A stretch of 64,000 bases of DNA from Aurelia coerulea (Eukaryota; Cnidaria; Scyphozoa; Semaeostomeae; Ulmaridae): positions 25,536,001-25,600,000 of the forward strand of contig CM076948.1 of NCBI GenBank assembly GCA_039566865.1, written 5' to 3'. Numbering within the stretch: position 1 is the first letter of the stretch; every line of letters starts with the position of its first letter. Position numbers and translations under genes: made by a program. The notes below the pieces were generated by a model, which saw only the letters and a program-made list of their open reading frames with translations, had not been told where the DNA came from and made no database searches. Shown here in pieces: positions 1 to 9,300 of the stretch.

Positions 1-309
1 TCTTTGAAAACAACAATTACGGAAACTTTTGCGATTTCTTCTCCGTACAGCCAACTTTGTAACCAACGTTGGAAGAAAGTTATGACAGATCATAAAAGTT
101 CACATGAAAGCAGCGAAAATCGAAAATCCCAAGGGAAAGCGAAACGTTTTATTTTCTCCTTGTTTGATATCTGTGACTTCAGAAAATTTGCTTCGCGTTC
201 TACAAATCCGCCAAAATTAAAGCAGCGAGAAATTATTGAACGTCTTTCGAAAATGTCGCTGGTGCAAGAATGCTGGCGGAGGGATAAACAAGAAGCAAAC
301 CTAAAATGA
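1..309 (+). CDS. Possible 3' end of an unrecognised gene (partial, enters from left edge)
   Basis: The frame is open from the first base to a TGA at 307-309 and gives about 102 residues. The peptide is rich in Lys, Arg, Ser and Glu and is hydrophilic except for a short FIFSLFDICDF stretch. That composition is unlike the Phe/Leu/Ile-rich translations of the surrounding AT-rich repeats, so it could be a last exon. No splice acceptor can be judged because the exon would start outside the window. I do not recognise a family. It could be chance, since 300 open bases are not rare here. Confidence 0.35.
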   Translation, partial: SLKTTITETFAISSPYSQLCNQRWKKVMTDHKSSHESSENRKSQGKAKRFIFSLFDICDFRKFASRSTNPPKLKQREIIERLSKMSLVQECWRRDKQEANLK

Positions 310-2113
310 AAAGGCTTATTCGCTATTTACTTGCCGAAAAACTTTGTACTAAAATTGCACCGCAAGAAAACAGCACACGCAGTTTCCCTTGTGAACCTAA
401 TGTTCTTCTACAGTCAGGTTTTGTTGGGGAGACGAGATACGGTTTGTTCGAGGAAACGTATGTGTCCCCCCGTGTAGTGGGTTAAAGCTCATGCGCAATA
501 GCGTTTTGGGCTGGAACTCTGCCGGGCGCATGAGCATTAACCTAATGCACGGGGGGACACATAAGTTTCCTCGGACAAACCGTATCTCGTCTCCCCAACA
601 AGGTTAGACTGATTACAAGTTCGTAGTTATTGCTATTGATAGACTGATGAAAGTGTTGCTGTTGTTGTCGTTGCTGTTGTTGCGATAACTGGGACTATCC
701 CGTGAGTCTACATTCATTTAATGAGATTTTTTATTTTTCTAGCTGAAGAGAAGAACACATGCAATCGATTTGTCTGCGAATGTGATCGAGCGCTGGCTCG
801 CTGTTTGATTTTCAAAAAATATCATTCCAAGTATATTAACTACAGATATGAAAGAGGCCACTGCAAGACGAACAAGACAATAGCGAAATTGGAATAACTT
901 GGGGATCACATTCAAATGACATTCGGTGTCGACATCAAATTGAACACTCACTACCTTGATACTTTACTTATTCCTTAGTTTCTTATATGCGTGAAACTTA
1001 TATTTAGAAATGTAATATCTCAAATGTTTAAAATGTGACTATCAAATGAAAGTTATTTTCTTGTGTCTGCCATGTGAAATTTGGTGGAAATGTTTGGGGC
1101 CCTCTCCCAGGGGTGGGAACAGGGAATACTCATCTTTTTACACAGGCTAGGGAACACGAGTGAAAAAATCAGGGAGCAAGGGAAGAAATTTGCAAAAACT
1201 CAGATCTTAAACTCATATCTTAGGCCTAATTCATGAATTTTCTGACTTATCTTACAGGGAACAAGGAATAAACTAAAACATGACTCTCGAACATAAGATG
1301 TCACTATCCTTGGGTGACTGGGAGAGCCTCATGTTTTATATATTATTAGCCACAGGAAAACATTTATAATGGGAATCAACGTGTCTTATTTCAAGTTTTC
1401 ACTTATGAAAGTACTGTTGAGAGGCCAAATCCTCACAGATACCAAAATGCCTTTCAAAAACTGAAGAATGCATTCAAAAACGGAACCACTGCTGAAGTTT
1501 TCGTCTGACACAGGTCATAGGAGATTACAAGCCCGGGATGGGGGGGCACTTCACTTGTGGGTCATATGGGACAGTGCGCTGCTAGAATTTCTGTTATGAC
1601 CCAATCCCAGCAAAAAGGCGGGATCTTGAGACCCAATCCCAGAATATGGATGAGGTTTCGGACAAATGTTTTCATAAGAAAACAATTGTAAAATTTTTGT
1701 TTATCCCAAATTCAAGCATTCCCAGAATTTCTAGTAAAAATTAGACCCCAATCCTAGAATACAGTATTTCTACAAAACATATATCCCATTCCAAGAATTT
1801 TCGTGCCAAGAACTATCCCAAAACTTGCGCACATCTCCGTATAATTGGATATGTAGCGAAGTAGCCCCCCAGTTCACAAGGCCCCCTTTAGACCCCTAGG
1901 CCCCAGGACTAATCCCCCCTCTCTCGGCGGGCCTGTGTAATCCTTCTGGGCTTTTGTTGAAATTTGAAATTCTGTTAGTCAAAATTATTTTCAAATTTTT
2001 CTATGACTTGAGTTAAGTATCAAAAATCCAAAGTATAATAAGGCCTTCGTGAACGATACAAGATTCATGAAAATTATGGAACTCATATTAACAAAAAGTC
2101 TAAAACTAAAGGA
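310..2113. other. Intergenic: one foldback element plus degenerate low-complexity DNA, no gene seen
   Basis: Apart from the hairpin at 421-602, this stretch holds a short (TTG)-rich run near 645-685. From about 1600 to 1830 the motif CCCAATCCCAGAAT recurs in degenerate form. A G/C-homopolymer-rich patch with cccc/gggg runs lies at 1530-1560 and 1860-1930. No ORF here has a coding-like composition. Confidence 0.5.
421..602. mobile_element. Foldback (MITE-like) element with ~54-bp inverted arms
   Basis: Positions 421-474 and 549-602 are near-perfect inverted repeats (outer end TTGTTGGGGAGACGAGATAC). A second, weaker pairing inside them includes GCTCATGCGC against GCGCATGAGC. The element is flanked by GGTT on both sides (417-420, 603-606), which may be a target duplication but is too short to be sure. 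It has no coding capacity. The superfamily is not assignable from the ends alone. Confidence 0.8.
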
Positions 2114-3397
2114 TCAGCTGATCTTTCCAAAAGTTGTGAATTTTTCATAACAAGCTAACTCCTCTACATTAACAGTTTTATGGTTCTTCGTCAGAGCTGA
2201 TTCAAGATCTTTAAATTCAACAGGCCTTGGGTTGACTTGATCTGCTGGGATGCTCTCAAATCGAATTTTCACTGCACCATCTTCATTCTCTCTACAGGGG
2301 GACACAGTTCTCCCATCTGAGTTCCATTTCCAAAACACTGAACTCTCTAATTCTCTAACTGGCTCGAAAAGTGCATCGGAAACACACGTGGATAAGTCAC
2401 TGCCAGAATATCCCTCTGATAGTTCTAATAACTTCTCCCATTCTTCATCTGTGATATTAACCGGCACAGACTTCAGATGAATTAAAAATAGTTCCTTCCT
2501 GGTTTGCTTATCAGGTAAAGGAATATAAATCCTTTTCTCGAATCTTCTTAGAAAAGCCGTATCCAATTCCCAAGGGCAGTTTGTGGCTCCTAGAACGAAC
2601 AAATTATTATTTTCATCTTGAGTTTCAGCGCCTTCCATTTGCTTTAAAAGCTCTGTTTTGATCCTCCTAGTCTGTTCTTGCTCATTAGAATTCCTTCTCC
2701 GACATAGGCCATCAATTTCATCGATAAAGATGATCGATTGGCCTTCATTTCTTCTAGCACTGCTAAAAAGGTCTTTGATTAATTTCTCCGTCTCACCAAA
2801 CCAACTCGAGAGAAGATCTGAGCATGTTACGGAATAAAATGTCGAAGCAACTTCAGAAGAAACCGCTCTTGCTATTCTTGACTTCCCTGTCCCCGGAGGC
2901 CCGAACAGCAAAATCTTCCTCCACGGTTTTCGTCCACCATTAAACAAATGTGGATACTTCAAAGGCATCACAATTGCTTCTCTGAGCAGTCTCTTGACTT
3001 CTTGAAGCCCTGCGACATCTGTGAATCTTATTTTCCCTGGTTGGACTATGGTGGCTTCGATGGCATTTTGTCTTCCAAATGAATCGGAGTCTTCTGATCT
3101 TTGTTTTCGTTTTGCTGTAGGTTGATTAGGCTGATGTTCTTCTTTTACTACCTTACCTTCTTCATTTCCTCTCGCTTTCTTCGATAGAAGTAAACCTAGC
3201 TCTTCTATTGTTTCCTTTCTCGCCTTGTTCTGCTCAGCAATTCGTATCTTATTCAGCTTATCAACGGCAGTTTCCACATCTTCTCGAAGCTCTTCACTGA
3301 CTTTGGTTCCTTCGTTCGCCTTGCAACGCGATTTTAATTGCTCAAGGTGAAGATTTAAGTCCATGTAACTTTGCAGAACATCTGAAGTGCTAAACAT
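2114..3397 (-). CDS. VPS4-like AAA ATPase, intronless, without a recognisable MIT domain
   Basis: This is a complete 427-residue AAA ATPase of the VPS4 (ESCRT-III disassembly) type. Walker A is GPPGTGKS at 166-173 and Walker B is IIFIDEID at 222-229 with catalytic Glu227. Sensor 1 is N273, the arginine fingers are R284/R285 in FLRRFEKR, and GYSGSDL is at 329-335. The region after it resembles the VPS4 beta domain (PVREL near 346), and the last 20 residues match the VPS4 C-terminal helix (TVN..L...FT..FG). The family's pore-loop Lys-Trp-Leu/Met is here Ser198-Trp199-Phe200. Residues 1-115 are charged and probably helical or disordered but do not match the MIT domain that normally recruits VPS4 to ESCRT-III. 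The start is the first ATG after an in-frame TAG 15 bases upstream. There is no intron, although the neighbouring nkd gene is split, so it may be a retrocopied, diverged paralogue. ATPase assignment is secure; ESCRT function is inferred. Confidence 0.92.
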   Translation of the reverse strand: MFSTSDVLQSYMDLNLHLEQLKSRCKANEGTKVSEELREDVETAVDKLNKIRIAEQNKARKETIEELGLLLSKKARGNEEGKVVKEEHQPNQPTAKRKQRSEDSDSFGRQNAIEATIVQPGKIRFTDVAGLQEVKRLLREAIVMPLKYPHLFNGGRKPWRKILLFGPPGTGKSRIARAVSSEVASTFYSVTCSDLLSSWFGETEKLIKDLFSSARRNEGQSIIFIDEIDGLCRRRNSNEQEQTRRIKTELLKQMEGAETQDENNNLFVLGATNCPWELDTAFLRRFEKRIYIPLPDKQTRKELFLIHLKSVPVNITDEEWEKLLELSEGYSGSDLSTCVSDALFEPVRELESSVFWKWNSDGRTVSPCRENEDGAVKIRFESIPADQVNPRPVEFKDLESALTKNHKTVNVEELACYEKFTTFGKIS

Positions 3398-3516
3398 AAT
3401 GTTGAATATCTATTTAGGTGATATTTTCATGCATTTAAAATATTTAGTTTCTGGATGGGATATTGTTGCTTGTTTTTTGAGGTGCGTCTTCCTTATGGCG
3501 TAGAAACACGGATCAA

Positions 3517-3568
3517 TTTTGGCGGGAAATTTGTGATTTCAAAATGGCTGCCTAGGATTCAAAATGGC
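3517..3568. promoter_or_regulatory. Probable promoter motifs: E2F-like site and two YY1-like sites
   Basis: TTTTGGCGGGAAAT at 3517-3530 fits the E2F consensus. AAAATGGC occurs at 3541-3548 and again at 3561-3568, each preceded by TTC and followed by TGC; this fits the YY1 core. They lie 120-170 bases upstream of the VPS4-like start on the minus strand, a normal spacing for a TATA-less animal promoter. Function is inferred from motif match and position only. Confidence 0.45.
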
Positions 3569-3948
3569 TGCACCATCAGCTGTTAAATATTCCAAAAATC
3601 ATCGAACATTAAAATGAAACTTTTGAATTACTCTTGCAATCTACATGACATCAAGACGAATATCTTTCACGCGCAAAGTAGACCTCCAGGCTGTCAGTTT
3701 TAAAAGTGAAACACATTCAAAGTCTCGTGAGATTCAACATACAATTTCGTTCATTTATAGCACTCTTCAATCTGGTGTTTTTCAAGTTTGAATCTCCTCT
3801 TAAAAGCTGTAACCCAGCTGTAATCGCATATCACACATGGTGAAGCGTTTTCTTGACGCTGTCCTGATGCGACCTGCATTTTATGTCTTGAGCCTTCTTT
3901 GGGCAAATGTTGGGGGGGGGGCAAAAGTGCGGGTTATTAGAGCAGCGG

Positions 3949-4302
3949 AACAGTGACAGATAATGCTACTATGGGATCCGATACTTTTTATTGACACCTA
4001 GATACAAGGCGATTTGTAATTGTAGACAAAGGGAATTCCATGCCCGCTTGATCAGGTCATAAACAAAAATAAAGCAAAGGGCAGGTAGCTGTTTGCTCAT
4101 GCTTGCTATTAAAAACAATTTCTTGAATGCACAACGAGCGAGCTAGCTACCTGGATTTCAGGGCAACGTTTGCGGCTTGCTTTGTTTTTGTTTATGACCT
4201 GATCAACCGGCCATGGAATTCCCTGTGTCTGCAATCATAAATAGCTTTGTATCTAGGTGTCCATAAAAAGTAGCGGATCCTATTGTAATATCTGTCCTTG
4301 TT
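3949..4302. mobile_element. Foldback MITE with 9-bp target duplication (family 2, short form)
   Basis: The ends are AACAGTGACAGAT and the complement of ATCTGTCCTTGTT, with arms of more than 100 bp (for example GACACCTAGATACAA against TTTGTATCTAGGTGTC). The flanks are GAGCAGCGG (3940-3948) and GAGCAGTGG (4303-4311), a 9-bp target duplication with one change. The centre (ATGCACAACGAGCGAGCTAGCTACCTG) is shared with the longer copies at 21672, 34853, 48941 and 53548. It sits between the VPS4-like gene and nkd. Confidence 0.85.
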
Positions 4303-4575
4303 GAGCAGTGGAAATAAAATGTTTACATAGTTTCTAACTATTGATCTCGACTTTTTCTTTGGTAGAATTTTTTGCTAATCGATTCTTCTTTCCCAATTTT
4401 CATGTTTCCACCTACTGCGGTATCTCGCTTAGCCAAAACCAGGCACTGACAATTCTCTGATTTCATGAAACAACATTCAGAAGATCAAGGGAAATAACAA
4501 GAAACAAGGGATAATTTGATTTCAGTGTACCTCGTTAAAAATATGATTCATTATGTTATAAATAGTATCAAGTAT

Positions 4576-6309
4576 TTAGCTCCGTTTGAAAATATGATAA
4601 TGATAATGATGATGTTCGTGTCTATGCACAACCTCGTGTTCTGGGGTACCAATATTTTTCCCCGGCGAAGAAGGTTCTTGTATATTCGTAATATTTTCGG
4701 AAGTAATAAGTTCTTGCCCTCGCATGACATCAAGCATAGCATTCGTACTTAGGTCCCTTTTGCTCCCCCATTCATGTAGCGACGCATAACAATTACTTGA
4801 GACAAGCGGGGTTTGTTCTTTCCAAGACGAATTTTGGCTGATTTCTGTCGAATTGTCACTCGAACTTTCTGCAGTTTGCACATTCTTCGGCATCCTTTCG
4901 TCACGTGATCTTACGTCATCTGTTGAGCTTTGTTCGTCTCGTGACCCTATGCAATTTATCAACCTTCGTTTATCACGTGACCTTACAAAATTAATTGGTT
5001 CCCTCCCATCATGTGACCAGTTTTCATCACGTGATCTATTTTCAGTGTCTCGCATCCTATTCCCAGGAGGAATGCCTGCTTCGTATGGTCGATTTCTACT
5101 AGGTGAATGATAACCGTCAAGCATTTCGGTTTGCCTGTTAACGACAGTTCTGTGTTCTTGATCATGTGACCGCAAATCATCATGTGGTCTCGTTTTATCA
5201 ATAAGGGGCACGTTATCACCATTGGTAACAAGTTCAGTTCTCAATGGCGAGGTTTCCCTTTGGCCAGTAGCCTCGTTTCGCTCGATTGGCTGTGTGTTAG
5301 GTTCGAGACTCCTTTCTTGTGGATTCCTTATGTTTTCAGGACTCCGTGATTTTCGTCCCCTCGGGCTACGTTTTCCACGATATTTACATGGGCACGTTTT
5401 CGTGTTATTATGTCTCGGGTCACGATCTACACATAGAGAGTTCTCTAACGGAAAACCACGACACTGTTCGGTTTTTTCGCTTCTACTGTCCGTAATTTTG
5501 TCTCTGTCCGCCGAACGCTTACTATTGCGTACACGAGCATTTTTTCCTTCCCGATATGTATCTTTATGCACGAACGATGATTCTGCAGATCCACAGAGAT
5601 TTTGTTGGTTCGGGTTTTTCGTATAATGTTCTCCATCAAGCCTTCCACCTTTTACACTGCACTGCGGTGACGGCGTTTCACATGCTGAATGACACGATGG
5701 CTTCTCTCGAAGCCGCGCAGCTGTATCAATGAGTGTTTCAACGGGTCCTCCATACGTATCTTGCCGTTGCGGCAAACCATTTGAAGGACGACTTAAATGC
5801 TTGTCACCGGGTGCGGAATTACGACTAAGGCCATTGTTTGTGGTTGTACTTTTATTGTGTGTTGTAAAACTTGTTTCCATCATACCAATAATTCCTGGCT
5901 CAGGATTTCTTCGCGTGTGAGTTTTCTTTTGTTCGCTTTCCGGCGCAGTTTCGTTAGTAGAGTCAGGCGATCGGCTACTTAGCCCACTTTCAAATCGATT
6001 TCTTCGCCTTGAACGCTTCCGTTCTTTGTAAAAATCGCGCGTTGGACTCCTTCCTTCGTTGACGTAACTCATCAGTTTTTCACGAATATAATAACACAAA
6101 GTCTCAGCCTCTTCAGAATCTGGTGGAGGTAAAATCATGCGAGAGAAGTCACGTGGTTGTTTCTTTTCAGTTTTGTTTTCCTCGGCATTGTGATGGCCAA
6201 CTGCTACTTTGATTCTCAACATCTTGTTGTCTTTGGCTGTGACACAAACATTCGGGTCGACGGATTGACCAATCGCTGAGCGTATTGAATGCATCACGTG
6301 GGATAGATC
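4576..6309 (-). CDS. nkd: nkd exon 5 (terminal): end of EF-hand to His-rich tail
   Basis: This exon encodes 577 residues and a TAA stop. The acceptor is a pyrimidine-rich tract ending in cgctag just above 6309. The exon starts in phase 0 with DLSHVMHSIRS, whose first Asp completes the EF-hand loop. The open frame read from the GTG at 6297 is only part of it; a stop four codons further up (6310-6312) is removed by splicing. About 440 residues are low-complexity Arg/Ser/Asp/Asn-rich. RSRD-type repeats fall at about residues 475-540 and correspond to repeated CACGTGAC/CATGTGAC motifs in the DNA. No globular domain is seen in that part. Confidence 0.88.
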   Translation of the reverse strand, partial: DLSHVMHSIRSAIGQSVDPNVCVTAKDNKMLRIKVAVGHHNAEENKTEKKQPRDFSRMILPPPDSEEAETLCYYIREKLMSYVNEGRSPTRDFYKERKRSRRRNRFESGLSSRSPDSTNETAPESEQKKTHTRRNPEPGIIGMMETSFTTHNKSTTTNNGLSRNSAPGDKHLSRPSNGLPQRQDTYGGPVETLIDTAARLREKPSCHSACETPSPQCSVKGGRLDGEHYTKNPNQQNLCGSAESSFVHKDTYREGKNARVRNSKRSADRDKITDSRSEKTEQCRGFPLENSLCVDRDPRHNNTKTCPCKYRGKRSPRGRKSRSPENIRNPQERSLEPNTQPIERNEATGQRETSPLRTELVTNGDNVPLIDKTRPHDDLRSHDQEHRTVVNRQTEMLDGYHSPSRNRPYEAGIPPGNRMRDTENRSRDENWSHDGREPINFVRSRDKRRLINCIGSRDEQSSTDDVRSRDERMPKNVQTAESSSDNSTEISQNSSWKEQTPLVSSNCYASLHEWGSKRDLSTNAMLDVMRGQELITSENITNIQEPSSPGKNIGTPEHEVVHRHEHHHYHYHIFKRS

Positions 6310-9300
6310 CTAGCGAATAGAAAAGAACAATTTTGAGTTCTCATGAAGGATTTTTCGGAAAGCTCTCCACCAAGGGTGTGATTTCAGAGAGGCTGTGAGC
6401 ATGGGTAGTTAGACACTGCTGGTGTGCTTCTATGGAGGAGCGCTGGATAATATGTATCTGCGGGGAAATATTGTTTAGTACTGCGGAGGAGATATCGAAA
6501 GTACGAAAAGAGAAGAAAGAGAGAAGATCGTTTTAATATTTTCGTTCTTTCGATATCTCCTCCGCAGTACAAAACAATATTTCCTCCGCAGATACATATT
6601 ATCCAGCGCTCCTCTATAGAAGCACACCAGCAGTGTCTAACTATCCATGCTGTGAGCAGACGATTACGCTAAAAGATAGTATCACGAGTATGTTTTTACC
6701 AATTTTACTTCAAGTAAAATCCATAAAACAATCAAATCAAATTCTAAGAATGAGACAACTATTATCCTGGTATCTTAACTAACTTATAGAACAAGATAAA
6801 CTTGTGGACACATTTTAAATGAGTCAAAAGAAAGTGTACATACGAAAATCTTTATTTGTTGCTATCAGTAGAAAGATGCTTCAAGAAAAACATCAGAAAC
6901 ATTTATAGTTTCTCGGCAATAAATTTTCTTCTCTATTATGGCATTTCTCAGTCTACAGACAACCAAAATTGAAGTCTGTGCATACGTGATTATCTACGCT
7001 ACAGTTGTGTGCAGCATAGGTTCCATATCTTTAACTCGGCATAAAAAGGTGGGTGTAAAATTCAGTAACCTATTTCTTCTGATTGAATGGCTTGAAAGAA
7101 ACTTTAGGTACTTATCTATAATTCTACCGTTGGGCTTTCCAGAAATTTGAATATTTTTCGAAATTACAGCGTATCTTTACATTTCAAATCATTTGAGGAT
7201 GTGACGTCATCAAATTTCTAAATCCTAAACCAGAAAAGTGACAGACTTTTGCTTTATACCATATTGTAGACCTTCATAAACTATGATTTTCTCCGAAATT
7301 ATTTCATGTTGCGTTAAACAGTTTAGATATTACGATAGATTTAAGTTTTTTTGAAAATTTTTCTTGAATTTTTGAAAAAGAAGAAAAACACTCTAATTCT
7401 GAAACTGTTGGAAAATTCAGAAAATTCCAACGGTAGAATTATAGAGAATTAGCTAAAGTTTCTTTAAAGTCATTCAGTTCAAAGAAATTGGTCACTGAAT
7501 TTTACACCAGCCTTTTTAAAGATTTGGAACTTATGCTGTTGTGTGCTTGATTCCCACAGCTTTGTTCTTTTGCAGAAGAAAAAAATATTTACTACTATGG
7601 AGGAGCTAGCGTAATCTCCTTCGTAAAACTATATGAATTATTCCTGCGCAAGGACATATTAATTGCCAGCGCTCGAGCTCCTCCATAAAAGCACACCAGT
7701 AGTGCTCCTCCATGGTCTGTCACGTGAGATTTGCGATAACACAAATTGCTCATGCAAAGCTCTCCATTTGTTTTTATTCGCGGCAATTTCACGTGACATC
7801 TAATTTGTGACAAAATTTGAGTAACATGGTTTCTTTCTTTTCAAGAAGGACAAGTTTCCAACAAAATCAGAGATTTCAAACTACCGAGTGAACCAGAACT
7901 ACCGAGTAGAATGAATCGATATTTGCTTGACAGCCAATAGATTGAAAAATTTTTGCAATTTTTCTCGCCTTGTTACAAACACTGGAAAATTTGGAAAATT
8001 CAAATTTAGAAAAACTTGGTGATTGCAAAATGATTGAAAAAGGCCTAAAATGCTTGATCAAATCATAAAGAACTCCTCGCTCAGAACAACATAAAATGCA
8101 ATTTCGCATGTGTGAGAGATATCGTCTGCACATTTATTGGATTGAAAATCTTTAATATCTGTTTGAGAATCTATTTATCATCACTCCCAAGAGAGGTGGA
8201 ATATCCTTGCGTATTTTTCTGTGCGAGAAGAGTCCTAACGATTTGATCAAATGTTTTAAGGCCTTTTGCAGGCATTTTGCAACCATGAAACTTTTGTAAA
8301 GTTGAATTTACCTATATTTACAGTGCTCGTAAGAAGACGAGAAAATCACAAAAATTCTTCTATCGTTTAGCTTTTAACTAGAATTTAAATGATTCAAATC
8401 CATGAAGTACTTGTGGTGCTAGGAATTTTAGAAAGTGGGAACTTTTTTCTGGCTCACTCGGTAGCCTGAAGCAATCTTTGTAAAATTGCAAACCAAGATT
8501 GATACCTTTCAGTAACTTTGAAGGCAGAGGCTGAATAACATGACAGAAAATGTTACCTGGTCAGTCACATTGGACCCTCCATCTATATCATACACAGTGT
8601 AGGACCATTCATCTTGTCTTGATTTTGGTTCATTCGAACAATTCTGGTTTTCTTCTTTCGTCTGAAACCAAACAGATTTAATTGTAGATACATGAATGCA
8701 CAAACCAGGGGCACCTACCTTGTAGGAACTGTTTATTGGAATATAACTTGTAGGAATTTTTAATGGAATATAAAAAAACACTTCAAGGGCACTTTTTTCA
8801 TTAAGCTTCCTGAAATTAAGAAGGAAACTTCTTTGTTTATTGTGAAACCCTAGGGGGCACGTGCCCCCAGTGCCCCCCCCGGCTCCTACGTCTCTACAAA
8901 ATGGTAGGTTTGGTACGCCTTGTCAACCTTCTGCTCCAAAAGGCAGAGTGTTTGGCAGACTTCAAGGAGATTCTTGTTTTCATTGGAAAATTTTCATTTT
9001 CGCCATGGTGAATCTGAAACATACCGTGTTTACGTTTTTGTGCTTGATTGGAAAGTACAGTTCCGTCTCTGCAAAATCTAATGTTTTCAAAATTTGGTAG
9101 GTCTGGAACAACCAATCAAAACCAATCAAACATACCCTTGAAGACTGATTTCCCTAACTTGCATGCATGCAGCAACCTGCAAAGCTGCATTAAAATTTTC
9201 TCAAGCAGGGTCTAAATTTCAAATCGAGAAATTATAATCTTTGTATCTGTTTGTGACAATAGTGAAGTCGACACGGCACTAACCTCTTATTAAGCTTAAC

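Larger units (their letters stand above)
6310..8556 (-). other. nkd intron 4, mostly transposon copies
   Basis: The 2.2-kb intron begins gtaaca and ends ttctattcgctag. It holds the complete 9-bp-duplicating elements at 6401-6648 and 7013-7537 and a damaged relative of the first near 7590-7725. The remaining sequence (6660-7000 and 7850-8550) shows nothing recognisable. Confidence 0.7.

Noticed and set aside
4576..6297. A 573-residue stand-alone gene starting at 6297
   Set aside because: The first codon is GTG, and a good 3' splice site plus the matching Nkd EF-hand exon show it is the last exon of a spliced gene beginning at 6309.
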